NCBI GenBank assembly: GCA_037176725.1
Contig: JAZBRS010000077.1
Coordinates: 6,572,001 to 6,636,000, forward strand
Origin: Posidonia oceanica
Taxonomy: Eukaryota > Streptophyta > Magnoliopsida > Alismatales > Posidoniaceae
DNA length: 64,000 nucleotides
Reading direction: 5' to 3'
Both the position numbers and the translations under genes were made by a program. Below are positions 23,885-34,320 of the stretch, piece after piece; position 1 is the stretch's first letter; each line of letters starts with the position of its first letter. A model generated the notes under the pieces. The model saw only the letters and a list, made by a program, of their open reading frames with translations. It did no database searches and had not been told where the DNA came from.

Positions 23885-24640
23885 TAGCGATTTGAACGAG
23901 AAAATATAGTCTTCAAAGATTCAGAGCTTCCGCCCCTACATAAGCAAAAGCTGCCGCTTGTCATCACAGTGGGCATCAATGACCATGTGCTGCAAGGAGT
24001 ATTAGTTGACACCGGAGCAAGCCGAAGCCTCAGTTCTCTCTCCACACTCCGGAGCTTAGGGCTAAATGAAGGTGAGCTAGATAGAACCCCCTTTATGTGC
24101 ATCGGGTTTGATCAGAAGGAGAAATTGGCACTAGGGACAATGCCCATGGAAATCACAATCAGTCCTTTGACCAGTATCACTTCGGTGATCATTATGAAGG
24201 AGGAAGTCCTAGAACCACTCATCCTAGAGAGGTCTTGGCTAGCAGAGGTTGGGGTCGTAGCATCTTCAGTCCATCAAATGCTAAAATTCAAATACCAAGG
24301 AGCGGTCATTAGCATTCCTACTAATCGACTGGGGATTCTATGCACATTCAAGATGCCCGAGCCACAAATTGCAATCCTTCGGGAAGAGGAGGAGTCACGA
24401 CGTCTGCCATGGAGAAAATCATCGCTGTGGGCTCCCAAGCTACTGTCACCACCGGTCTCCCCAATCTTCAGAGCAGCTAGGCCACCATCAAGTCAATTGT
24501 TGGCTCTCAACACTTCAGTATTCCGGAGCACTGCTACTCCGTCATCCCCAATCTTCCAAATGCCAATAGAGCAACAAGCTAGGGCCACAAAGCCACCAGA
24601 GCTCGGCGAACCTATAAGGAGGAAGTCCATCTTCGCCTAG
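23885..24640 (+). pseudogene. First retropepsin-like domain of the Tat element
   Basis: The active-site motif VLVDTGASRSLSS (Asp codon at 24008-24010) is followed by STLRSLGL, a flap-like region and LERSWLAEVGVVASSVHQMLKF, the second hydrophobic motif of retropepsins. It ends at TAG 24638-24640; the frame continues open after that stop. A second complete domain of the same fold follows at about 24960-25420, so the element carries two. The active-site residues are intact. Confidence 0.75.
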
Positions 24641-25678
24641 CTGCTCAAGAAGGAGGCATCCAGCGACTCACGCAAAGGAAATGAGGCTACTACCCCTATC
24701 ACCAAAGGAGGGAAGCTATCAAATCAAATCGTACCGCTAGCAGAGCAAACAGAGCCGGTCAGACTTCAAGAAGGACCCAGGTCAGTAGAATATGACATCC
24801 TAGAGCAATTAAAGAAGACGCAGGCCAGGATCTCAATCTATGACCTCATAAATAGCTCAAATCAACACCAGAAAGCTCTGCAAGAAGTGCTAGAGAAGGC
24901 TCAAGTTGCTCCAGATATGCCAGCAGAGGAACTCCATGTTATCACTACAGCGGCCTTTGTGGAACCTATCATTACCTTTGCTGATAGCGAGTTAGCGCCA
25001 ATAGAGAGGAGAAAAGCACCATTGAATGTAACCATTTCTATAAACAATCACTTAATTTCTGAAGTGCTCATAGATACTGGTGCATCAATGAACATTTGCT
25101 CGTTAAATACAATACGAGCCTTGGGCGTAAATGAGGCTTCCTTAACCCCCATTGATATGACGATTGTCGGGTATGATGACAGCAAAAGAAAAGCACACGG
25201 CAAGTGGACCACAAAGATAGGGATAGGACCAACTCAGGTTCTAACCCAACTAATCGTCATAGACATAAATGTCCCACATCAGATCACCCTGGGGAGACAA
25301 TGGCTGGACAGTTTAAAAGGAGTATCATCTCCTCGGCACCAGTGCTTGAAATTCCCTCACGATGGGAAAATCATCAAGATAGCAGGGGACATACCAGGCC
25401 AAAAAGCAGAGGCAAATGTGATATACCTGCCACACCAGTTCAGTGTGCGAGAAAAGCCAACCCGCGCCGAAAAGGGCAAGAACGTAGTATCTATGGTCGA
25501 GCTAAGAGACAAGTGGGCAAAGCCTAAGCTATTTCACAAGAAGAAGGGACCCTCAAAAAGCAAGAGACCCTCCATGAATGTGGGATGGGAGATCATGAGG
25601 AGAATTGGCTACAAGGAAGGCCAGGGCTTAGGCCTAGAAGGAAAGGGAATGAAGGAGCCAGTAAAGGCCTGTGACTGA
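24641..25678 (+). pseudogene. Second retropepsin domain plus G-patch of the Tat element
   Basis: After the conserved pre-protease motif (YDILEQLKKTQARISIYDLI, about 24789-24850) comes LIDTGASMNICSLNTIRALG with the catalytic Asp at 25073-25075. ITLGRQWLDSLKGVSSPRHQ and LKFPHDGKIIKI follow. A G-patch at about 25576-25665 has RIGYKEGQGLGLEGKGMKEP. The G-patch after protease is known from Tat-type elements and some retroviruses and is thought to bind RNA. This stretch is open with no stops from 24641 to TGA at 25676-25678, the longest intact piece of this element. Confidence 0.8.
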
Positions 25679-26597
25679 GAAGGAAGGGGAGGACTCGGTT
25701 TCGACCAGTTCCCCGACGGACGACCATTACAGTGGAATCTACAAGGACATTTTACCAGTGTAGGGATCTTCGATCCGAATACATCCCCCTTGGGAAATAT
25801 TATTTTGGCGCAATCAACCAAACACAATCTCCAAAGTGCAGAGGACACAGCCGACGTAAACATTTCCGGCTTATTCCGAACACTTGAATTGCCAGCAGAG
25901 CCTCACGAAGGTCAGACTGCAAGGGAGTTGACAGTAGAGCCTCACGAAGGCCAGACTGTAGCAGCAGAGCCTCACGAAGGTCAGACTGCAGAAGAGTTGC
26001 CAGCAGAGCCTCACGAAGGTCAGACTGCAACATCACCGCCACCACTGTTAGGTGCACTGGCCCCCGAACCTCCGGATCGGCCACCTCTTTCTTCTTCTCC
26101 CTTTTCTTCCGGCACCGCCGCTTCCAAGCCTCCGCCTCCTCCAGCTTCGGACATCTCTTCCTCTTTGGAGCAAAGGTTGGGGCAAATTCTACGCAAGTCG
26201 CAACGACTCATAGACAAGGTTCACCGCCTCACGGCTGATCTCTCTGAAGGTTTGCAGCCTCAAAGACCTGAAATTGACCCTAATCCAGGGGCCGACCATG
26301 AGCTTCTCGAAGATGATGGGAATGTCAACCATGACGAGCCCGCCTAGAAAGGCTCCTACCTCTACTGATGGAGGTAACTCTAGGGGCATCCCCCTAGATG
26401 CTGTAAATAAAACTTTGTTTAATTCTGCATTGTTTTCATTTCCTAGGAATAAAGGTAATTTACTTTCTATTTTCAATAAGGGAGAGGATCACCATGCTAG
26501 TTCTAGCAGCTCGTGGTCAACTTCGACCACCACTTCCAAAACTATGCGCATGTGTCAATACACGAAGGCATTGCCTTAGGAGCTGGCTACTGCTAAC
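25679..26597 (+). pseudogene. Linker between G-patch and RT, with PHEGQT repeats
   Basis: An open frame (25790-26347) encodes an acidic/Pro-rich linker with four copies of a PAEPHEGQT-like repeat at about 25893-26030. A Pro-rich segment and a possible coiled segment (LEQRLGQILRKSQRLIDKV) follow. It ends at TAG, and RT resumes in another frame from 26598. In Ogre elements of other plants an intron lies in this interval, so the frame change could be a splice junction or plain decay. I cannot tell which. Confidence 0.55.
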
Positions 26598-28230
26598 ATG
26601 GTCTTCCTAGTAGAAGAATTTTATCGGTTTGGGAAGTGTGCAGGAATAGAAGCATATGAGCTGGTTAGCTACAGTGATGAGGAAGAAGATCAAGAGGCCG
26701 ACTCAAACCTCCTTAAGCACCTCATGGACAAATACGATGAGCAAACCAAGGCAGCTGAAGAAGAGACCGTGGAGGTCAATCTAGGAACTGCCAAAGAGCC
26801 AAAACCAATACTCATAAGTGCAAGTTTGAGCCCAAAAGAGCGGGAGGAAATGGTCCAAATCTTGAAAGAATTTGTGGATGTGCTGGCCTTCAAGTACAAG
26901 GATATGCCTGGTCTACAATCAGCTCTAGTGGAACACCTACTTCCACTAAACTCTGGAACCAAACCCGTCAAGCAGAAGTTAAGGCAACTAAGGTCGGAAC
27001 TCGCCCTCAAAGTCAAAGAAGAAATTGACAAGCTCCATAAAGCAAAGTTCATCCTAGTGGTTGTATACCCCAGTTGGGTCTCAAATATAGTACCAGTGGC
27101 CAAAAAGGGCGAGAAAGTTCGGGTTTGCATTGACTATCACAACCTCAACGTCGCCTGTCCCAAAGATGACTTCCCTTTGCCACATATTGACTTGCTAGTG
27201 AACAATACAGCAAGATTTGAGATGCTATCTTTCATGGACGGCTTCTCCGGTTACAACCAGATTAAGCTAGTAGAGGAGGACCAAGAGAAGACGTCATTCA
27301 TCACACCATAGGGGACATACTGCTATGTAGTCATGCCATTCGGTCTCAATAACGCCGGTGTAACATATCAGAGAGCGATGATGGCCATCTTCCACGACAT
27401 GATGCACGATTGCATGGAAGTGTATGTTGACGATATCTTGGTCAAATCAAGAACAAGGGAGGCACACTTTGAGGTGCTAAGAAGAGTACTGAACAGAGCA
27501 AGGTAATATCAGCTAAAAATGAACCCAAAGAAATGCGTGTTTGGGGTAAGTGCCGGGAAGCTACTGGGCTTCATCATCAGCAAAAGAGGAATCGAGGTGG
27601 ACCCACAGAAGGCTAGAGCCATAGCACAGATGCCTCCACCCCAAAACATCAAGGAACTCAGAGGACTTATCGGTCGCTTACAGTGCATCAGAAGATTTAT
27701 CTCACAACACGCAGATCGATGTAAGTCGTTTTATGAGTTATTGAAAGGAGGGTGGGAATTTACCTGGGATGAGAAATGCCAGAAAGCTTTTGATGAACTC
27801 AAAGCATACCTAATGAACCCCCCAGTCTTGTCAGTGCCTATGTCAAGGAAGCCTTTGCTACTCTATGTGGCAGTCACTGCATCATCAATAGGGGTAGTGC
27901 TAGCTCAACATGATGAGGATGGAAAGAAGGAAAAAGCCATCTACTACCTGAGTAGAACTTTCTTGGGTTATGAAAAGAAGTATACAGCCATAGAAAAGCA
28001 CTGCTTAGCCTTGGTATGGGCATCTCAAAAGCTGAGACACTACTTCCTAGCCCATAAAGTCTGTTACATCGCTAAGATGGACCCAATCAAATATATGTTC
28101 GAAAAGCCAACCCTCTCTGGAAGATTAGCAAGGTGGCAACTCCTCCTCACTGAATTTGACCTGTAATATGTATCCCAGAAAGTAGTCAAGGAGCAAGCCA
28201 TTGCAGATCACCTGGTAGAATTACCAATCG
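26598..28230 (+). pseudogene. Reverse transcriptase-RNase H of the Tat element
   Basis: RT motifs are VRVCIDYHNLN, KDDFPLPHIDLLVNN, SFMDGFSGYNQIKL, MPFGLNNAGVTY and the catalytic YVDD at 27423-27434. The thumb (MNPKKCVFGVSAGKLLGF) and RNase H (RKPLLLYVAVTASSIGVVLAQ, RTFLGYEKKYTAIEKHCLALVW) follow. In-frame stops occur at 27309-27311 (TAG where relatives have Trp), about 27504 (TAA) and 28164-28166 (TAA where relatives have Gln or a similar codon). Most stops fit C-to-T or G-to-A change. Confidence 0.88.
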
Positions 28231-28793
28231 AAGATTATCAACCGGTCCGAACAGACTTCCCCGATGAGGAAATATTGGAAATACAAGCTACCGAGTCTCC
28301 CACCCGACAATGGACTCTACACTTTGATGGAGCACTCAACAGACAAGGGGCAGGCATTGGAGTAGCACTTCTCATTCCGGAAGGAGTCCTCATTCCTCGA
28401 GCTGTACAGCTAAACTTCGCCGCAAATACCAACAATGTTGTAGAATACGAGGCCTTGATCCTCGGATTACGCCTAGCATTGGAGCTAGGGACAAAGCGGT
28501 TGAAACTCATTGGAGACTCCCAATTGGTTCTAAGACAAATTCTGAACAAGTATAGAACCCTCAACCCAAGGCTAGAAGAGTACAAAGGCATTGCTCGCCT
28601 CCTATTGGCACGGTTTCAGCAAGTGGTGTATGTCCACACCCTCCAGAGTCATAACCTTCTAGCTAATGCTCTTGCTTCGCTGGCTTCCTCAATTGAGTTC
28701 CCCATCAATGTCCGGGAGCAAACAATAATGGTACAGCAACACGGGATACCTACCATTGACTCAACTGAGCCATGGGCCGTGGAGCTTAGATAG
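28231..28793 (+). pseudogene. Second (archaeal-type) RNase H of the Tat element
   Basis: WTLHFDGALNRQGAGIGVALL carries the first Asp and TNNVVEYEALILGLRLAL the Glu. IGDSQLVLRQI carries the next Asp, and HTLQSHNLLANALASLAS is the final motif, where a catalytic Asp usually seen in NxxADALA is replaced (LLANALA). The frame ends at TAG 28791-28793. This extra RNase H places the element in the Tat lineage. Confidence 0.82.
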
Positions 28794-30098
28794 AAAGCTG
28801 GAGAATCAAAGGTAGGCACGTTTGAAGCTTGCTACAACATAGAGGATGATGGGAACCCATGTTTCTTTGACATCCAGAACTATATTCAAGACGGGATCTT
28901 CCCCGACTACGCAACTTCACAAGACAAAGAAGCAGTTCGGAGGATGGCCATAAGATACTTCATGAGAGCCGAGGTCCTTTTCAAAAGGTCTTTCAGCGGA
29001 ATAGAGCTGCATTGTGTCACTTATGAGGAGGTTGAAGTTATTATCGGAGAAATGCATGAAGGCATATGTGGAGGACACATCAGCTCTTAATTCATGGCAA
29101 AAATGATACTGCGTAGAGGGTACTACTGGCCTACAATGGAGGCAGATTGCGCAAACAAGGTGAGAAGGTGCAGGCAGTGCCAGATCCATGCAGATAGCAT
29201 ACGTGCACTAGCATCAGAGTTGAATCCAACTCAAGCGGTGTGGCCCTTCTCCATGTGGGCGTTTGATGTCGTAGGACCATTCGACACCAAAAAGCAGAAT
29301 AGGTTCATACTCACAGCCACTGAATACTTCACTAAATGGGCTAAAGCAGAAGCGTTCACTGAAATCAAAGCTTCAAATCTTTACAAGTTCGTGCGGAAAA
29401 ATATCCTCTCAAGGTTCGAAATCCCAAAGAAATTGGTAGTAAACAATGGCACAATCTTCGTATCCCAAGACTTCAAAAAGCTCTGTAAGAAGTTTAAGAT
29501 TGAATTCCATCATTCATCGCCATATTACCCCCAGGGTAATGAGCAAGCTGAAGCTACTAATAAAACGTTAATACTAATCCTTAAGAAAACTGTAGGAGGA
29601 ACCAAGGGACATGACTGGACAGATAAGCTAATTGATACCTTATGGGCCTATCGAACCTCCATAAGATTGCCTACGGGCCAAACCACGTTTGCGCTTACTT
29701 ATGGTATGGAGACGGTAGTCCCATTTGAGGTCATGGTCCCCTCATCTAGGGTACAACTCGACGATGAGATGACTGTCGAGGATAAGAGGCAATTATTAAA
29801 TCTACAGTTGGATCTGCTAGATGAGAAGCGGTTGCAAGTGGCTGAGCATGCCCGCCTCTACCAAGAATGACTTGCAAGAGCATATAAAAAGAGAGTAATT
29901 GAACGTAAATTCAATATTGGTGAATGAGTGCTTAGAGAAATCCTTCCTCGAAAGCATGGGAAACAGAGACCGAATTGGGAAGGACCATACTTGGTGGTTG
30001 AGGCATATTCGAGCAATGCCTATTGTTTGGCCAGAGAAGATGGCACTAGGCTTGAGTATCCCTGGAATGCATTGCACCTCAAGAGGTACTACCCTTGA
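28794..30098 (+). pseudogene. Integrase of the Tat element, catalytic Asp lost
   Basis: The zinc-binding part (MHEGICGGH, then CRQCQIH) is split by a TAA near 29088-29090. The core has MWAFDVVGPF with the first Asp. The second catalytic position reads VNNGTIF where relatives have DNGT, so Asp became Asn by G-to-A. The Glu is present in EQAEATNKT. TGA codons occur at about 29868 and 29925, and the C-terminus (NWEGPYLVVEAY, LHLKRYYP) ends at TGA 30096-30098. The gene is dead at both the frame and catalytic levels. Confidence 0.87.
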
Positions 30099-32238
30099 CA
30101 TGCACACTGAGCCATTAGACTACCCGTGCTTAAGGACCTACTAATGTTGAAGCCTAGGAGTTATGCCTCAGCCTCACCCCACAAACACTTCGTGGGAAAA
30201 GGAAGGGAAATGGTCCAACACTGAGATAGAGGCAAATCATAAGGAGCCCCCTCCCAGTTCATAAATAACAAGTCCACACACAACCCTCGAGTCAGACACG
30301 TTACCCTAGTACAAATCGGGTAGGCGTCTAAGACTAAAACCTAGAAGCGCAGAAAAGAGGGGAGTGTACCAAATAAAAGAGTGTCTCCGTTCGTTAAGGA
30401 ATGAATATCCATTGGCCGAGCACTCGAAAGGGCTGAGACTACTTGCCAAAGTACCCAGAAAGAAAACAAAAAGGGGTCAGAAAAGAAGGCAGCAAAGAAG
30501 TTGTCCATGTGCAAGAAAAGAAAGAGAATGGAAAAGAAGGCAGCAAAGAAGTTGTCCAAGAGTCAAAACTGAAAAGCTGGGGAATACTAAGCGTAGTAGG
30601 AATCAACCTTGAACTAGGAGTTGTTTAGGCTTCAAATCTTCAGCCGACATCTTAGGGTAGAACATGGACTTTCCTTCCACCCACATCCCGCACCGTACAC
30701 ATTAGAGGCAAGAGGCAGAGGCCTGGGTCTAGGGGTAGTTAGGTGCCAAAGCAAGCCTGAGGAATTTTCTGACTCTGAGATGCACAAGGGACCAAACTAT
30801 CAAGGTTTTCCAGCCATGAGGTCCCTAGTTTCCCAACTTCCCAGAGGATTCTTCATCTCCCATAAAAACCAAAAATCCAAAAAAATAATAAAACCAAAAA
30901 TCCAAAAAAATGATAAAATCAAAAATCCAAAAAATGATAAAATCAAAAATCCAAAAAAATGATAAAATAAAAAATCCAAAAAAATGATAAAACAAAAAAT
31001 CCAAAAAATGATAAAACCAAAAATCCAAAAATAGTGAGTAGGGTAAAATCTACCCAACCAACATCACCTCAAGAAACTGATAACAAGTAAGGCCAGTGAT
31101 ACAAAAATTTAGGACATTTTACGACTCTGCATCGTACTTGACTCCTCCTATTCAGGACGGTCACTTGGTATTCGCCTACGAGCTAAGACTGGGATCTCGA
31201 GAAGAGACAGTCCCTCGTCTGGCATATCATCTTTAGACAACAAAGCTGAGGCCAATACTTATTATCCAAAACCTAAGTTTCCCTTGACTTTTTACATTAA
31301 GACCATTTTTTTTCCTTTCATAGCATTAGGTTTGCTTAAAGCATGCATTATATGTAGGCTGTTACCAAGCTTTCCGTACCCATTTTGATTTCACGATGTT
31401 AAGGATGTTTCTGAGTTTCCAGAAGTCACTTTGGACTAGGGGCAATAATACCCCTAGACGGATTAACAAATTTGCTGAGGTTCTGCAGGAGAACAGCTCA
31501 GGGGCAAGTGTGTATAAAAATCCAAGGGGTGGCCAGGCTTTTATAAGCACAAGAGAGCTGTCGGAAATCCCACACGCATGCATTGAGAAAATTTCGCAGC
31601 ATTCCGGAAGATTAGCCAAGAGCAGGAAAGGAAAGAAAGGATTCTGGGCTCGCTTCGTTGTACACGAGATAGAGCGCGTCCAACGTTAGCCGTGCCAATT
31701 GAGGCGTATACTGTTTAAGTCAGCTTCCCGACGTTGGACGCAGAAATTGAAGCGGATAACGTTGGCCGCACCAGATGAGGTGTATAACGTTTTATCAATG
31801 ACTTAAGTTACTGAACTTGGCTGGATCACCCCCTAATCCATGATTGAGTTGCATGAACCTGTTTTACCCATCCTAGAGGTTTAACTAAGTTGAAATACAC
31901 GTGTGAGCATTGGTTTCATATTTTTTGGACATCCGGGCCATTCGGAATCTCTGGTTGCTCATTTCATCAAGTAAATGACTCATTAAGGCATCGACGACTT
32001 CAAAATTCAATTTTTGAGCTTCCAGGTGAAATCTTTCCTTATAACTATGTCATTTACATACTATTTCACTTGAGTACGCTGGTTTCAAGTTAATTTGGGT
32101 TAAAGACCATTATTTTACCATATTGGTCGCTTAAGCTCATTTTAACTTTGAGAAAGGTAGTTTAAAAGAACTATTTGACAGGTTTGCTGAGTGTGTAGAA
32201 ATCTATATCATTTCAAAATATACAATTGTTCTACAAAA
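30099..32238. other. Non-coding 3' region of the Tat element or flanking sequence
   Basis: No protein is recognised. A purine-rich repeat (gaaggcagcaaagaagttgtcc) is duplicated at about 30485 and 30538. An AT-rich array follows at 30866-31031. A candidate PPT (CAGGGGCAAG, about 31498-31507) precedes TGTGTATAAAAATCC, which could be an LTR start, but no partner was found. Palindrome-type words CGTCCAACGTTAGCC and CGACGTTGGACGC lie at about 31677-31742. The last 400 bp before the PMD-like gene show nothing I can name. Confidence 0.4.
30866..31031 (+). repeat. AT-rich tandem array of 23-25 bp
   Basis: About seven copies of CAAAAATCCAAAAAAATGATAAAA with small variations. Low-complexity open frames on the minus strand across it are artefacts. 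Confidence 0.85.
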
Positions 32239-33704
32239 TCATCGGGGCATACCCTTGAAGTACAAAAGATAAGCAGCACTCTCTCCCTCACCCTCAGGAG
32301 CTGAAGCAGGAGCCAAAGAAGGAGCGGTAGGAGGACGAGGCGACTGCCGAACAGAAACACCTGACGGAGCCTTGGAGACAGACCGAAAGTGGTGGCTACC
32401 CGACCGATGGCTCGGTACAGGAGGAACGGGCACTCCTAGCCTAGCACCAGCTGTAAAGGCAAACCTCCGGTAATGCCCAAGCTCAAGCTCAAGCTCAAGC
32501 TAGGAGATAACCCCCGCCATGCCCTGAGGAGAGAAGCGATCAAAATGTCAGATACAAGCAAGGACATGGAAGACATAAAGAAGCGCTGAATTAAATCATA
32601 CCGTCTGAGATTGGGCAATCTCAGTGTCCCTATCGGCAACTTGCTGCTCCAGCCCTCGGATCCAAGCACTGCTGGCAGCAACTGTCCCCTCCAGCTCCTC
32701 CAACCTCCCGACAGAGCTGGCAACTATGAAGTCACCAGCCCGTTCCCTTAGCTCGCTCTCTAAATAAGCAACCTACAAACAGTGGTGTTAAAACCAAGGG
32801 AATTTCAAAAGCAGAAATAAAATAAAGGCATGTTTACCTTCTCCTGGAGATGGGAGATCTCCTCTGAGCGGTCCGGAGGTGGAGCACCACTCGTCGAAGG
32901 CTGAAAGGAAAGATTCAAGTCAGTTACAATTCATAGTCAGACTATAAAAGCTACATGTAAAGATACCTGAGAGGCAGAGGCACGTAGGTGCTCAATCTCT
33001 CCGGTCAAAGCAGAGAGCTGCTGAGTCAAATAGCGCTCCTACTGAGCCCGCTCATCTACCGCCTTGAGCTGCAAAAGAAAGAAAGCAAGTCAGCCAAATT
33101 GAATTAACAGTCTACAGAAATAAAATTCAGGAGCTCTCCGCTATCTCCAGCTAGGCTCGGTAAGACTGAGCCTCCTCCAGTACAGCTGGATGGGACACCA
33201 CCGCCTCCCTGGGATCTGTGTCCCCCAAAGGAAGGTTCCCACACCCAAGGAAGTGGGACCAGTGGAAGATCATCAAAGAAGAAAACTCCCGGTCTATCCA
33301 CTCGGCCCACACCGCCTCGTCCTCCTCTATGGCATCCGTCGGAGCAGGAGAACCACGACGGGCCCAATCCAAGAGCTATGGACCGTAGACGTCTACCCAA
33401 TGACGAGCACGGCAGGCCCTGCCGCGTGTCTCTCGACAAACTCGATGAGGAGGAGGTAGACGCTGAATCTGTCAGCGCCCCAACTGTCGTAGCGCCCTGC
33501 CAATTTGCTGAAAGTGGCAATGGTTCCAGCAGTGGATCCATAAGTCCCGGTCGAAAATGGCCCGATCACGGGCAATCTCAAGGATGTCCACATGCTCTCC
33601 CTTAGCATATGGATGCCAGATCACCTGAAAGGAGCAATACATGTCAGCAAGCAGCATAAATGAATAAACAGAAGCTGAAAAATCAAGAGAAGCAAGTTAC
33701 CTGA
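32239..33704 (-). pseudogene. Plant mobile domain (PMD)-like gene fragment with introns
   Basis: Minus-strand exons joined by consistent GT-AG sites are: end of an exon 33704-33701; 33624 to about 33130; 33068-32967; 32900-32838; 32772-32602; 32523-32239. The three internal exons (34, 21 and 57 codons) are all in phase 0. The first long exon reads VIWHPY, RDLWIHCWNHCHFQQIGRALRQLG and LPPPHRV, which resembles the C-terminal end of the PMD fold. The later exons form a coiled coil (LTQQLSALTGEIEHLRA, LEQQVADRDTEIAQSQ), followed by a Ser/Pro-rich tail to TGA 32239-32241. TGA at 33472-33474, TAG at 33376-33378, and TAGs in two later exons disable it. The upstream part is cut off by the LTR at 33705. 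PMD proteins are often found in or beside transposons; this may be a host gene, a DNA-transposon gene or an antisense gene of the Tat element. Confidence 0.65.
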
Positions 33705-34257
33705 TGTAGACACCCCATTTTGACAAGCTGAACTAGTGGAATCTCTCTGGTGGCTTCTGAACCAAACATCTAAACCAAACCTAAAACTACACCCATTTTC
33801 AAGACCCAAAAACCATCCAAAAACCCTAGGAAAGCCCATCCTTCCTAACCTAGAAAACCCTCCAAAAACCCATAGAATTACCCACCAAAACTACTCCCAA
33901 AAACCCTAGAAAACCTAGGTAGAACCACCCTTTTTCTACACCCAAAATCCTTCCAAAAACCTTCCAAAATCCCACTTCAAACCCTAGGTCAAACCTTAGA
34001 AACCCTAGGTCACACACTCACCCAATCCCACTCCAAACCCAAGCCTTTATCCTTCTCATCTCTCCAAATTATCCTTTTCTCCCTCCAAATTATTCTTTTC
34101 TCTCTCCTCGATATCCTCCTTCTCATTCTCCTTCTTTTCCTCTCCTTATTTCTCCTATTCTTGCTTTCCAATGGACCCACCTTATGCTTCTTTCCTTCCT
34201 TTATTTTATCTGTATTTTTATTTCATTTTATTTTATATCATGATTTTCTAATCTTTA

Positions 34258-34320
34258 ATTTCTTTCCTCCCCTCCCTTTCTTTCTTTCTTTCTCCCTTTC
34301 TTTCTTTCTTTCTTTTCTTC
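34258..34320 (+). repeat. (CTTT)n microsatellite
   Basis: Imperfect run of TTTC/CTTT units in the pyrimidine-rich part of the LTR. A similar tract lies at 42220-42262 in the younger LTR. Confidence 0.8.

Noticed and set aside
31498..31520. PPT-like CAGGGGCAAG followed by TGTGTATAAAAATCC as the 3' LTR start of the Tat element
   Set aside because: I could not find a matching copy in the 5' region (18941-21738), so the LTR pair is not supported. It is kept only as a note in the feature list.
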